Of a stretch of DNA of 47,462 bases, positions 23,123-32,228 are shown piece by piece; position 1 is the first letter of the stretch; each line of letters begins with the position of its first letter. Origin of the DNA: a virus; the IMG/VR virus record IMGVR_UViG_3300031578_000074, positions 1 to 47,462 of that record; one strand, written 5' to 3'. Under the pieces are notes generated by a model. It saw only the letters and a list, made by a program, of their open reading frames with translations. It was not told the origin of the DNA and searched no databases. The position numbers and the translations under genes are program-made.

Positions 23123-23665
23123 TTAATCTCCTATTACTTTAAATATACCTCTGTTGTCTTTACAATGTCTCCCCGCGCATCTTGATGAATTTGCCCACAA
23201 GGGATACAATAAATAATTTCTGTTTAAATATAAAACTACTTCACACATGATAGCATCAGCTGTCAAGCGTGAAGCCGTCTCCATGCGCTGTACAACCTTA
23301 TCCGTCACAGGTGTTGAGAAGTCACTTTCCTTAACTACTATCCCGGCTGCGGTGTAATTATATGAAGTGAGATTTGTAAACCTTCCGAATGCATAGTAAA
23401 TAATGGCTGCCTTAAGACCCTGAAACATATAAGTATTTGTAAGATATACATATGTCCCACCATCGAGTAGTATTTCATTGTCTGCAGTGAGTGTACCTGC
23501 TGCAAACTGCGTTGCCAGTTCGTCAAGCAGAGCATCCCCGATCTGAATCTTAACATCCAATAGTTGAGCCTCGGAAACAAACTGAAGCCATGATATGGAG
23601 TTCTTTACGCTATCGGCAACATATTTGTATCCATCCAAATCCGTTTTAGTTACTAAGGCTGTCAT
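23123..23665 (-). CDS. head-tail connector-like protein (DUF6712-like)
   Basis: A 180-residue helical protein immediately after the portal gene (4-base overlap). The middle segment (TYMFQGLKAAIIYYAFGRFTNL) matches the pattern of Bacteroidota phage connector proteins annotated DUF6712, which form the adaptor ring under the portal. The C-terminal 25 residues are Cys/Arg rich. Assignment rests on pattern and position. Confidence 0.6.
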   Translation of the reverse strand: MTALVTKTDLDGYKYVADSVKNSISWLQFVSEAQLLDVKIQIGDALLDELATQFAAGTLTADNEILLDGGTYVYLTNTYMFQGLKAAIIYYAFGRFTNLTSYNYTAAGIVVKESDFSTPVTDKVVQRMETASRLTADAIMCEVVLYLNRNYLLYPLWANSSRCAGRHCKDNRGIFKVIGD

Positions 23666-24819
23666 ATAGCTGGTGTTTGTGTTACTGGTGTTACGTAGGT
23701 CTTCGGAAGTATTGAGAAGTCTGTAAACTGAACCGGGTAATCTTGAAATAGGTCCATGAATACACTTTCAATATCATCCCTTTCATCAGAAGTGACAGAA
23801 TTCATAAAGTCATAAGCATTTGTCATAAGATCAGCACCAAAACCGGCACCAATATCCACACCTCGCAAGATTGGAGGTACTTTAAACATACGTCCTATGT
23901 TCTCCTGAACGGTTTTCTCTGTTAGTTCAAACTGCCTATCGTAGTTCTTTGCTGTGAAATCAATGAATTCCGGCTTCTCTTCATCTGAATCAACATCGAC
24001 AACCCAAATCTTTGAGGTATTCATATCCCCCTGCATGCGCAGTATCTCATGTCGGCTATCAGCTTGATCTTCGTTATACCTGTCATTAGGGTCTATACCT
24101 CCATTATTAAGCAGTCGGGGCTTGATGCCTTTTCTCACCAGTACCCCGGAGGGAAGAAAATTAAACTTAGCGTTTCTATGCTTAACCGTAGAAACACTTT
24201 CCTCAGTAAGCATATCGGTTATGATAGGATCAAACGGACAGACAGGATATTCAAAGTCACCGTCATCTGTGTAATAGTAAATCTGTCCCAGGTAATTCTC
24301 CGGACCTCCCGCATCTACTATCTCTTGTGGTACTTTTAAAGGGTCGAACCTATTGATGAACATGACATCCCGGAGATCAAACGTGATACCCCTCAGATTG
24401 GTCCAGTCAGAATAAACAGCTATACGTCCTGTGTAAGACTTGTCGCTATCAATTTGAATACGACAATGCTCAAAAGGAATGTTGTAATAAGCAAAAGGAG
24501 TAGCATTAAAGTCATACTTAACCAGGCAGGCAAATCCATTAAAGCTCTTTAGGTCTTTAGCGAACTTACTCAATAGCGAATTTACTCTTTCACCGCGATC
24601 ATTGATTACGGTATCACCAAAGGCTTCGTCAGTAAACCCTGCACCACGGACAAACTTAACGTATGTATCAAAGCATGTCTTCCCTGTGCCGGAGCTGGCA
24701 ATTATCTCTAATATCTTCTGTGGATAGTCGTTGCCGTCCCCGTATCCCTTTATCTGTTTACTTCTGAGATATTGGTTCCGCTCGACCCTCGGAGTTGTTT
24801 TGGTAGCGGAAACTTTCAT
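23662..24819 (-). CDS. portal protein
   Basis: A 385-residue portal, the dodecameric ring through which DNA enters and leaves the head. Landmarks include GYGDGNDYPQKILEII, GKTCFDTYVKFVRGAGF near the N-terminus, and ENIGRMFKVPPILRGVD with a following acidic helical stem, the usual portal C-terminus. It is shorter than most portals (often 400-500). It starts with ATG in the TAATG overlap of the preceding gene and is separated from the terminase by almost 19 kb, which is unusual. Confidence 0.85.
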   Translation of the reverse strand: MKVSATKTTPRVERNQYLRSKQIKGYGDGNDYPQKILEIIASSGTGKTCFDTYVKFVRGAGFTDEAFGDTVINDRGERVNSLLSKFAKDLKSFNGFACLVKYDFNATPFAYYNIPFEHCRIQIDSDKSYTGRIAVYSDWTNLRGITFDLRDVMFINRFDPLKVPQEIVDAGGPENYLGQIYYYTDDGDFEYPVCPFDPIITDMLTEESVSTVKHRNAKFNFLPSGVLVRKGIKPRLLNNGGIDPNDRYNEDQADSRHEILRMQGDMNTSKIWVVDVDSDEEKPEFIDFTAKNYDRQFELTEKTVQENIGRMFKVPPILRGVDIGAGFGADLMTNAYDFMNSVTSDERDDIESVFMDLFQDYPVQFTDFSILPKTYVTPVTQTPAI

Positions 24820-25175
24820 TATTTTCTACGTTTAGTGGCAACAACTTTTTTTTTCACTATTTGTACTGGTTTTACTTCCGGAGTTACTACTTCGGCCGGA
24901 GGGGCAAGTACTGCATTAACAAAGTCATTGGCTACCTTCGGGACTTCTTTCTCCGGAGGTATAATGATTGTTGGACCCTGAGGCCGTGGTGCGGTGACTG
25001 TATTTGATCCAGTTTGTCCAGGCATCACAGCGAAAAACCTTGCGCAGCTGGGATCCCTCTTTAGGTGAAACTGTGCCAGCTCATCAGTGAGATTAGCGTT
25101 CGTGCATGTCTTTGATGCATCAGAAAACGCTTGCAGTAATACACCTGCTTTTAAAACATAATTACATTGTGCCAT
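24819..25175 (-). CDS. hypothetical head-region protein with Pro/Lys tail
   Basis: A 118-residue protein (start chosen at MAQCNYVLKAG; an ATG 27 bases upstream is the alternative). The first 50 residues are a compact helical part with two Cys. The C-terminal half is a Pro/Val-rich flexible tail ending in KKKVVATKRRK. Such basic tails can contact DNA or acidic partners. It lies between the 210-residue structural protein and the portal. Confidence 0.55.
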   Translation of the reverse strand: MAQCNYVLKAGVLLQAFSDASKTCTNANLTDELAQFHLKRDPSCARFFAVMPGQTGSNTVTAPRPQGPTIIIPPEKEVPKVANDFVNAVLAPPAEVVTPEVKPVQIVKKKVVATKRRK

Positions 25176-25237
25176 ATTAAGGGTTTTAAATTTGAAAATC
25201 ATATAAAATAGAGGGACTATAAAAGCCCCTCTTTATA

Positions 25238-25870
25238 TTAATCCGGGCAGCAAGGAGCCAATAGACTCGCAAGGGCTGCACGCGTGAGAGCAAGTGTACC
25301 ACCTACAAAATATGTCCGTGGTAATTGTGATTCTTTCATGGTGTCCGAACAGCCAGCGGTCAATACATAACCGCCCAGCATCTCAGCATCATTAACATCT
25401 CTTACAACTGCATTGATCTCGATACCAAAATCCCATCCAAGGACTTCAAACACAGTCCTTCCGGCAACTTCCCCGGCTGTCGGGGTAAGATCCTTATTGT
25501 AGTTGTTCTCAATGATGACCATGAAACGGCTGTCTTTAGCATTCTCGATCCATAGCTTATCTTCAGGGGTGTTGTCAAATATCCTGAAAACCAGACCATG
25601 CTCCCAGTTTTTTTGGTACTTCGTCTTAACCATTGCGATAGTATGCTCGTTCGAGAAGTTATACCCCTCCAGACAATACGCGTAGCACGCCGGGGAGGTA
25701 GTCGTCAAAACAAGCTGCGTAAGCAACAGCGAATTTGAAGAATCGAAAGTACTTAAGTCCTTATCGACACAATCATAATTGATAAAATATATCTTATCCT
25801 TAATCCCTGGCACGAGGTTCGCACAGTTCTTAAGGATACATGCGACTATTGCATTACATCCTACTGTCAT
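25238..25870 (-). CDS. probable structural protein, role unknown
   Basis: A 210-residue protein with several cysteines and a beta-rich C-terminal half (GGYVLTAGCSDTMKESQLPRTYFVGGTLALTRAALASLL). It immediately follows the major capsid gene (11-base gap). The position suits a decoration protein, head completion protein or tail tube subunit; I cannot decide between them from sequence. Confidence 0.55.
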   Translation of the reverse strand: MTVGCNAIVACILKNCANLVPGIKDKIYFINYDCVDKDLSTFDSSNSLLLTQLVLTTTSPACYAYCLEGYNFSNEHTIAMVKTKYQKNWEHGLVFRIFDNTPEDKLWIENAKDSRFMVIIENNYNKDLTPTAGEVAGRTVFEVLGWDFGIEINAVVRDVNDAEMLGGYVLTAGCSDTMKESQLPRTYFVGGTLALTRAALASLLAPCCPD

Positions 25871-25881
25871 ATCCGTATGTA

Positions 25882-26970
25882 TTAAGTTCCAACCTGTACT
25901 AACCGGTCATCGATGATCTTTGCATCAAATGCATCTCTCGCCTCGATACGATTGATGCGGCTCCTTTGATCGTAAAATGAATTGATGTTATCAAAGAGTC
26001 CGTTGCATTCCATTCCGATTTGCAGATTTGAAACGGTTGAATAAACTATCCTGTGAGGATTATTATAAGACGTGCCGTTATTCTCGTAAGCACGTATCCA
26101 CTGATCCCATAATGGAATCGAAACGATCTTAATACCGTCCCATGTAGCAAACTCAAGACCATTTATCATCAATGTGTAGTCCTGGAATACTGTTCCCAAT
26201 GCCTGAAGCTGTCTGCGGATACGGTCCATTACTGATTTAGTAACAAGTATGATCCTGTCGGGCTGTGCTGCCAGCTCGGGAAGTGCTGCATCGATAACCG
26301 TATTAAGTGCGGTGTAAGTCAGTAAAGGAGTCGCGACTGTTCCCTGGAGTGCATATGTGACTTGTGTGTTACCTGGTATGGCTGTTAACCTGTCGGTGTC
26401 AGCAGCATAAATAACTGCCAGCTGATGGAAGAAACCATCTATGATATTGAAAAATCCAACATCATAACCATTAGTTATTACACCTCCGGCATTGACATTG
26501 GCGGCAGTGACATCCCCAAACCATGCATGACGAAGGAGCATCTTTTCAATGTCTTTTGTTAGTATGTCGAGTATAAATGCGAATACCTCTGTATTAGTAA
26601 GGTCAAAAGCCTGAACACCGCAACGGGTAGCAAGTTTCATGAGAGTGTCATCGAGTTCGTTTTTACACATATCGATTATGATCTCAATCACCTTAGGCTC
26701 CCATGTCTTTTGTATGGCTGTAAGCTCGTAACACTGAGCCTCAGGGTTACAGTTCTGACCTGCCTTACCTACCAGTCCAAAGGTACCAGGTATGATACCG
26801 ATATGACGGTCATTTTTTATTCCTGTCACAAGCGTATGGAACGCTGACAGTGCCGGGGCTTCGAGAACGGCAGTTACGACGAGTTCATTCAGAGAGCGAA
26901 GTTCATCGGCTGTGAATGTAAGTGCGTCCAAATTGATTGTGCTATTGCACGCTGGGCTTGTTGCTGACAT
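25882..26970 (-). CDS. major capsid protein (HK97-like)
   Basis: A 362-residue protein in the position and size of an HK97-fold capsid subunit. Features include the N-arm leading to a helix (TADELRSLNELVVTAVLEAP), the sequence MLLRHAWFGD seen in Bacteroidota phage capsids, and a C-terminal beta-rich P-domain and A-domain (YTALNTVIDAALPELAAQPDRIILVTKSVMDRI; GIKIVSIPLWDQWI). There is no long N-terminal scaffold domain, which fits the coiled coil fused to the protease upstream. It starts 3 bases below the protease gene. Confidence 0.82.
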   Translation of the reverse strand: MSATSPACNSTINLDALTFTADELRSLNELVVTAVLEAPALSAFHTLVTGIKNDRHIGIIPGTFGLVGKAGQNCNPEAQCYELTAIQKTWEPKVIEIIIDMCKNELDDTLMKLATRCGVQAFDLTNTEVFAFILDILTKDIEKMLLRHAWFGDVTAANVNAGGVITNGYDVGFFNIIDGFFHQLAVIYAADTDRLTAIPGNTQVTYALQGTVATPLLTYTALNTVIDAALPELAAQPDRIILVTKSVMDRIRRQLQALGTVFQDYTLMINGLEFATWDGIKIVSIPLWDQWIRAYENNGTSYNNPHRIVYSTVSNLQIGMECNGLFDNINSFYDQRSRINRIEARDAFDAKIIDDRLVQVGT

Positions 26971-26972
26971 AA

Positions 26973-28070
26973 TTATTTTATTTTATTTGTTTGAATTTCT
27001 TTTACCCTGTCCAGGTCAACCCTGCCGACCTTATTAACGGTTGCAAATTTAGTTCTTGCTTCGGGCTTCCATGAATTTTTTAAGTTGGTCAAGTCTGTGA
27101 CCAATGCCATCGCGGTTGCTTTCATGGCTGCAGCTTCTTCTTTAACTTTTTCGGCTTCTGCCTTTACATCTTCACTCGCGGCAATCTGTGCCTCAAGTGC
27201 TGCAATCTTCTCATTAGCCAGATCCAGCTCTGATTTGTCAGGTTCCTTAACCTCAGTAACTTCACCACCGGCAATAGTTACGGTCTTACCATCAGCCATC
27301 GTAAATGAGCCATCCGGGGTAGCCTTGTCGCCAACGGCTGGCGCGCCTGATTCTTTTTCAAGATTAAACTCTTTCCCGTCCTTATCCTTAAGGGTCTGGT
27401 CAGAGATTCTCGATAGTCCGAGGGCTGTTATCGCTTTGTTGACGGCAGCCTCGACTTTGTCCATAAATGATTTGTCGTCCATCTTTATTAATTTAATTGG
27501 TTTCATAAAAGCATATGCCGTTATCGGCTCAAGTATTTTAGTTGCGAATCCTAGGGAGAGCATATCTTCAGCAGATAGCTTAGTGTCTTCCTTCATGTAT
27601 TCCGCGAGTTTTGTTTCATCCGCCCCGGTTGTCCTGACATAGAAATCAAGTATCTTAGCCTCTTCCTGTCTTAGTGATTCAGCAATCAACTCAAGATCCC
27701 CTGCCTCGTACTTACCGGCCATAGTGTACTCAGGTATATAAGGATTGTGAATAAGACCATCAGCATTCTTCATGAACTCACGTTCTGTTCCGGCAAGGAA
27801 AACAATGGTAGCAATGGAGTAAACTTTACCCTCACCTATTGTCTTTATCTTTTTTCCTGAATTGACAAGTAAGTCATGTATAGCCCAGCCTTCCTGAACA
27901 TCACCACCGCGCGAATTGATCCTTACGGTGATCGCTGTTGCATCTTTGTTCTCATCGAGAAAGTCAGATACAATCTTTGCGGAGATAGTGTCATCAGTAA
28001 CATCAAACATCTCCATCATCTTATCCGGTTCCCCGATATCTCCATATATTTTAAGTACTGCTTCCATCAT
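26973..28070 (-). CDS. ClpP-like prohead protease with coiled-coil scaffold domain
   Basis: A 365-residue protein. The N-terminal 190 residues follow the ClpP/S14 fold: INSRGGDVQEG forms the oxyanion strand, VYSIATIVFLAG carries nucleophile Ser85, and GLIHNPY carries His108. The last 90 residues include a long coiled coil (about 279-329) like a scaffolding domain. The fusion probably guides capsid assembly and then cleaves itself and the coat. I use the ATG ending at 28070 (ATGA overlap with the upstream gene, AGTAGG before it); a TTG 18 bases upstream is less likely. Confidence 0.88.
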   Translation of the reverse strand: MMEAVLKIYGDIGEPDKMMEMFDVTDDTISAKIVSDFLDENKDATAITVRINSRGGDVQEGWAIHDLLVNSGKKIKTIGEGKVYSIATIVFLAGTEREFMKNADGLIHNPYIPEYTMAGKYEAGDLELIAESLRQEEAKILDFYVRTTGADETKLAEYMKEDTKLSAEDMLSLGFATKILEPITAYAFMKPIKLIKMDDKSFMDKVEAAVNKAITALGLSRISDQTLKDKDGKEFNLEKESGAPAVGDKATPDGSFTMADGKTVTIAGGEVTEVKEPDKSELDLANEKIAALEAQIAASEDVKAEAEKVKEEAAAMKATAMALVTDLTNLKNSWKPEARTKFATVNKVGRVDLDRVKEIQTNKIK

Positions 28071-28276
28071 AATCCTACTGTTGTACAATAACCAAGTTCA
28101 CTGGTATCGCATTCCAAAACTTTACAATATGGGTAATCTGATGTTGATTGCGGATAGTCATAATCATGTATCGCGTATAAAACATCATCCATATATGCCC
28201 ACCATGCACAAACTCCTAATGAATCTTCCATATCATTGCTTTTTTGTAAAATTACACCTATCGTATAGATAATCAT
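28067..28276 (-). CDS. hypothetical protein between glycan and head genes
   Basis: A 69-residue acidic protein, Tyr/Asp/Cys rich (VCAWWAYMDDVLYAIHDYDY). The stop overlaps the protease start as ATGA. It follows the glycan cassette by 6 bases. Function unknown; it could belong to either module. Confidence 0.5.
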   Translation of the reverse strand: MIIYTIGVILQKSNDMEDSLGVCAWWAYMDDVLYAIHDYDYPQSTSDYPYCKVLECDTSELGYCTTVGL

Positions 28277-28282
28277 ATAACA

Positions 28283-28804
28283 TTAATTTGTTATATCTTT
28301 CAAGATCCCATCACCAAAAACAACTAATTTACATCCCTCTCTTTCCAGTGCCACAGCCAGATTCTTAAAATGTATCTTTATCTTATCACATATCTTCGCA
28401 GTAAGATTAGGATGATCAACCAGATCCACACCATAAACATGAATCTCTGTTGCACGGTAATGCTTATATGCTACCTGACAAGCCACAAACGGCGAACAGT
28501 ACGATTTATATATCTGTGGTATCTCTAACTTAACTTCATGCTCCGGGTAGTATGTGGTAAGATCCAGCTTCTGAAAGCCCGGCATACAAGACCAATTTGC
28601 TACCTGCGAATAGAATACTTTCGGTTTGCTGTTTTCGATAGTTACTAAGCGTTCACCTTTAAAAATACTAATCCTATCCAGGCAGACTATGACGTCAGTT
28701 TGATGATATTTCCATATATCATTTACGCCAATAGACCAAGTATATTCCGAAGGATTGAATAGACTAAGCGAAGGACCAAGCCCCAGCACTGCTACCGGTC
28801 CCAT
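28283..28804 (-). CDS. DUF115/MAF-like glycan-associated protein
   Basis: A 173-residue protein. The start VAVLGLGPSLSLF resembles the nucleotide-binding loop of DUF115 (motility accessory factor) proteins, which occur beside glycosylation genes, and IHVYGVDLVDHPNL is a similar conserved strand. The N-terminal region reads as a Rossmann-like half. It overlaps the adjacent glycosyltransferase by 13 bases. It may be a divergent sugar transferase; confidence in function is modest. Confidence 0.55.
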   Translation of the reverse strand: MGPVAVLGLGPSLSLFNPSEYTWSIGVNDIWKYHQTDVIVCLDRISIFKGERLVTIENSKPKVFYSQVANWSCMPGFQKLDLTTYYPEHEVKLEIPQIYKSYCSPFVACQVAYKHYRATEIHVYGVDLVDHPNLTAKICDKIKIHFKNLAVALEREGCKLVVFGDGILKDITN

Positions 28805-29472
28805 TTCTGTTCTATCTCAATAAGTCCCTTACGCCTGCGGTCACTCCTGGTACCTGCTGCATCATGTCGAATCAGTAACCCTCCAGGCTCCCCTTCACGG
28901 TTGACAATAGACAGTCCGGGATATTCAATAAGTATCTTGTCAGACAAGCCACGTCGTTTGATCTCGTTCATTGCCTTAAAACAGGGAGCGCCGTGGTGTG
29001 TGTATTGAGGAAACTTATAATAGTTAGCAACATTTATAATCTGAAAAAATGGATGCAGGTATTTTGTTGCCTCATCTCTCCACTGCTGGGAATGGTTGTG
29101 TTTACCAAATCCCCGGTTATCAACATAATCAAATGCACCTACCCCGTAAGTATCTTCATTCATCATGTAAATCATGTCAGCTACCGGACTCTGAAGCATC
29201 TCAATATCAGAATCAAATATTAAAGCATACTTAGTCTCAACCATATTAATACCGGCATGCATCCCCCTACCATGACCTATGTTATATCTATATACCCCGA
29301 CAGTCGTTATGTGCGAAGCAAGTGAGCAGACATACGAATAACAGGGATCATTAATATAAGACCCATCAATAATGATTATCTGCATATCAGGATGAAATTT
29401 TCTTACTGATTCATATGCCTTCTGTATCAGGTCTTTTGTATTTGAACAAACAACAACGCCGGTTATATTCAT
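28792..29472 (-). CDS. GT-A type glycosyltransferase (paralogue of 32833-33468)
   Basis: A 226-residue transferase with a GT-A fold: IIIIDGSYIND, then NIGHGRGMHAGINMVET and the metal-binding DSD motif at 87-89 (ALIFDSDIEML). TKYLHPFFQIINV and GAPCFKAMNEIKRRGL are shared with the gene at 32833-33468, so the two arose by duplication. It should add one sugar from a nucleotide donor; donor and acceptor are not predictable. It overlaps its upstream neighbour by 4 bases. Confidence 0.75.
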   Translation of the reverse strand: MNITGVVVCSNTKDLIQKAYESVRKFHPDMQIIIIDGSYINDPCYSYVCSLASHITTVGVYRYNIGHGRGMHAGINMVETKYALIFDSDIEMLQSPVADMIYMMNEDTYGVGAFDYVDNRGFGKHNHSQQWRDEATKYLHPFFQIINVANYYKFPQYTHHGAPCFKAMNEIKRRGLSDKILIEYPGLSIVNREGEPGGLLIRHDAAGTRSDRRRKGLIEIEQKWDR

Positions 29473-30233
29473 CTGTTTATTATATTAAGATCAGCTCTGC
29501 GCAAGTCACCACCGTAGAACCTTTCATATAATGAAGCATCATCTTTCCCAATCAGCGATTGTAAAACATGCAGGTTAAAATCCTGTCGCATATTCATTGC
29601 CCTGCCATGTCCCGCGCCAATACCCGCACGTCCCGGGAGACCCTTAATGCCTATCGATAGATGATTCTCATAAAACAGATTTACCCCTTGCTTATTGGCC
29701 AGCATGAATAAATGAGCATCAATGAATTTTGTCGGGAAGCACTCACGAAACATAGGAACACATTCTGACGTAAAAGCTACCTGAAACAGACTTGCATGAC
29801 AGTTGTTCCTATTATTAAAATGCCTGCGAAAATAAACATTGTAATAAATAGTATCTATCTCTCCAATAAGTCTGAAGCCATTAATACGAAGCATCATGCG
29901 GTCCAGGTAAATAGGTCCGTAATAATCATCATCCTCAATTATAAATATGGCCTCAATATCTTCCTCCCGGTAATTTTTCATAATAGTGTTAATACCTACC
30001 GATAGGTTTCTCCCTTGTGTGTTATACTGAGGACTCCACAGCGGCAAGGGGTGTTCCTTTATTATTGTCCATCCTTCTCGAAAGTCATCCGGGATAACAT
30101 CAGTTGTCAGTGGCAGGCAGTCATCAATAATTATCCATACCACTTTACCAGTGTAAGTTTGCCGTTTCATAAATCCAGCACAAAGGTTTATCTGTGCTTG
30201 CCTGCTGCCTGTCGGTGTTATTAGAAATATCAT
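29469..30233 (-). CDS. GT-A type glycosyltransferase
   Basis: A 254-residue transferase. The GT-A nucleotide-binding strand WIIIDDC lies at 33-39 and the metal motif is IFIIEDDDYYGPIYL with EDDD at 100-103. The C-terminal third (GIKGLPGRAGIGAGHGRAM) is probably acceptor-side. I use the ATG ending at 30233 (ATGA overlap with the methyltransferase stop); a TTG two codons upstream also opens the frame. It is a likely sugar transferase for a surface or virion glycan. Confidence 0.7.
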   Translation of the reverse strand: MIFLITPTGSRQAQINLCAGFMKRQTYTGKVVWIIIDDCLPLTTDVIPDDFREGWTIIKEHPLPLWSPQYNTQGRNLSVGINTIMKNYREEDIEAIFIIEDDDYYGPIYLDRMMLRINGFRLIGEIDTIYYNVYFRRHFNNRNNCHASLFQVAFTSECVPMFRECFPTKFIDAHLFMLANKQGVNLFYENHLSIGIKGLPGRAGIGAGHGRAMNMRQDFNLHVLQSLIGKDDASLYERFYGGDLRRADLNIINR

Positions 30234-30958
30234 TGCCAAGTATATATTACGTTATTTTCTCCCGTTAGCGGTTTCTCTGGAATAAACTTACCTCCCGGAT
30301 TTAATGCATGTATCTCATCTTTGCTCATTGCCCCGTCACTACGTTGACCCAAAAAATTACAAGTTATATATCCGCGTAAAGATTTTTTGATTATCTTTTC
30401 AGCGTAGATATTTTGGTAACTACGATCAATTTCTGTGAAAGCATAGTTACTTATGCATAGATCATACTGCTCGTCCAACGTAGTTTTAATATTAGTAATC
30501 CCAAAGGCATGAAGATATTTCTCAGCAAGTACCAATACATCGGGCAAGTCAACAAGAGTATATGATTGCCATTCTACGATATCGTTTATGATCTTACATT
30601 GACCACCATAACCAACCCCAATCTCTACTATCTTCATAGTGTCAAGCCTGCCGAATATATTCATCAGATCAGCAAGTACTTTAATATATCTCAACGTAGT
30701 TGGAGAAATCTCAATTTCAATCTCCTTCGTATGATATGTTCTCGGATTACCTACGTGGTCATTTGTTGCAAATTTATTGATATATCGCAATAAATATGGA
30801 AAGTCTCTACCAATTTCAGTCAGATATTCCAGCCCCTGAAGGAAAGATACATGCTCAAGGATAGGAGTATAGTCCTGATGACGTTTAAAATTCTTAAATA
30901 CATCCTCATTTACCACCGCTTTGCGGCATACATTTAAATAAGCATTGTAATCTATCAT
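30230..30958 (-). CDS. putative sugar O-methyltransferase
   Basis: A 242-residue SAM-dependent methyltransferase of the kind annotated putative sugar O-methyltransferase. Motif I is VEIGVGYGGQCKI (residues 111-123), followed by acidic motif YTLVDLPDV. The N-terminal 100 residues are the family's helical cap. It would cap or modify a sugar hydroxyl by methylation. It overlaps the fucosyltransferase gene by 4 bases. Confidence 0.75.
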   Translation of the reverse strand: MIDYNAYLNVCRKAVVNEDVFKNFKRHQDYTPILEHVSFLQGLEYLTEIGRDFPYLLRYINKFATNDHVGNPRTYHTKEIEIEISPTTLRYIKVLADLMNIFGRLDTMKIVEIGVGYGGQCKIINDIVEWQSYTLVDLPDVLVLAEKYLHAFGITNIKTTLDEQYDLCISNYAFTEIDRSYQNIYAEKIIKKSLRGYITCNFLGQRSDGAMSKDEIHALNPGGKFIPEKPLTGENNVIYTWQ

Positions 30959-31731
30959 AATATTATCCAGTTTTTACAGTAAACATCCTTCCAATCATCA
31001 GTAACAGCAGGCCCAAACCACTTTTCAGGTGCATATACTATCTTATTTACATTAGTATTCAGGTAAGCACCCCACCAACTAAATGATGAATTGGCAATTA
31101 TATGATGCTCACATTTTGACATAGTATATAAATCTTCCCAATCTTCTTGTCTTTCAGCAAAAACTAACCGGGGATCCTTTAAGTTTCCCTTGCACCAAGC
31201 TATGTCATCAGAGAAAACAAGAATGCAATCAATCCGCGCCTTGCTATCAAGATCAGATAATGCCCTTGTGTAGTAATCCATCGGAAGTACCGGAAGAAAT
31301 TGAGCCGTATATGGATCAAGATAATCACCCCTTCTAATATGAAGCGAAACGCAATCATTAAATTCGTATTTTCTTACTGCCTTATTGCCAAATAATTCAA
31401 CGATCTCTTCCTTGTGGTTTGCGAAATACTTCTCACTCTGGAAGAATCCCTGGAGGACCATTCTTTCACGATATGGAATAGGATCAAAATTAAAACGTGG
31501 CTCCATGTATCTTATCTGCTCATAGTCTGATCGCTCAACCATGTTATCAGGTAGTTCCTTTAGGTTACGAAATACATTCGTAGTATAGTATCTTGATCCG
31601 TGACCCTGATTGATATTTGGGTTGTCCATAAAGAATGAACACTCATCATTATTGTCCAGTGCCAGCGAGTAAGCTGCTGCTATCTGAAACATCTGATTCC
31701 CTAATCCACCTTTTAAGTGCGTTGTTATCAT
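30955..31731 (-). CDS. alpha-1,2-fucosyltransferase (GT11)
   Basis: A 258-residue enzyme with all GT11 hallmarks: GGLGNQMFQIA at 8-18, the GDP-fucose motif HIRRGDY at 131-137, ILVFSDDIAWC, and NSSFSWWGA at 214-222. GT11 enzymes transfer fucose from GDP-fucose to a sugar in alpha-1,2 linkage, as in blood-group H antigen and bacterial O-antigens. The length equals that of typical bacterial members. No GDP-fucose synthesis genes are nearby, so the donor must come from the host. It is coupled (overlap) to both neighbours. Confidence 0.93.
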   Translation of the reverse strand: MITTHLKGGLGNQMFQIAAAYSLALDNNDECSFFMDNPNINQGHGSRYYTTNVFRNLKELPDNMVERSDYEQIRYMEPRFNFDPIPYRERMVLQGFFQSEKYFANHKEEIVELFGNKAVRKYEFNDCVSLHIRRGDYLDPYTAQFLPVLPMDYYTRALSDLDSKARIDCILVFSDDIAWCKGNLKDPRLVFAERQEDWEDLYTMSKCEHHIIANSSFSWWGAYLNTNVNKIVYAPEKWFGPAVTDDWKDVYCKNWIIL

Positions 31732-32228
31732 ATCGTTGCTGTTAATATATCATCGGCCTGAAAGCCATACTCATACGAGAATTTATAATCCTTATTGATC
31801 TTTAATATCTCTGATTTAATAATCTCAATATCAAAACCAAACATCCCAAAACAACGAATATCATCTATCAAAATAGTATGAGTCTTAATAGGATGATTGC
31901 TTATTATTCTCAATTCACTTATCAGCGGTGACTTGTTTTTTTCTACTGGTTTTGATTCGTGAGCATCCAACCAGAACGTGGTAGGCTCTTTTATCATTGT
32001 CAGTAGATCCCCAAGAACCTTACTTGAATCACCATGTATAAGATGAACATTATCACAATTCTTGAATCGATCTACACAACGATTATATAACGTTTTTGAT
32101 AATTCAATCGAGAATACTGTCTTAAACCCGGCATCTAAGGCATGTTGTATGCCATCACCTACTAACGCACCTGTCTCAATAAAAATATTATTAAGATACT
32201 TTTGAAATACTTCTTTTCCTGTTGGCAT
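31728..32228 (-). CDS. SAM-dependent methyltransferase-like protein
   Basis: A 166-residue Rossmann protein: IFIETGALVGDGIQHALDAG (residues 16-35) is motif I, VFSIELSKTLYNRC holds the acidic ribose contact, and LIHGDSSKVL the next motif. TTFWLDAHES and ILIDDIRCFG suit FkbM-like or related small methyltransferases found in glycan gene clusters. It probably methylates a sugar or lipid-linked product; the target is unknown. It overlaps both neighbours by 1-4 bases. Confidence 0.65.
   Translation of the reverse strand: MPTGKEVFQKYLNNIFIETGALVGDGIQHALDAGFKTVFSIELSKTLYNRCVDRFKNCDNVHLIHGDSSKVLGDLLTMIKEPTTFWLDAHESKPVEKNKSPLISELRIISNHPIKTHTILIDDIRCFGMFGFDIEIIKSEILKINKDYKFSYEYGFQADDILTATI

Noticed and set aside
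26973-28088. Longer protease start at 28088
   Set aside because: That codon is TTG, whereas the ATG at 28070 overlaps the upstream stop as ATGA and has AGTAGG before it.
28271-28300. Small dyad ATAAC/GTTAT between glycan and head genes
   Set aside because: Only five AT-rich pairs and no T-run, so it is not a credible terminator between the modules.
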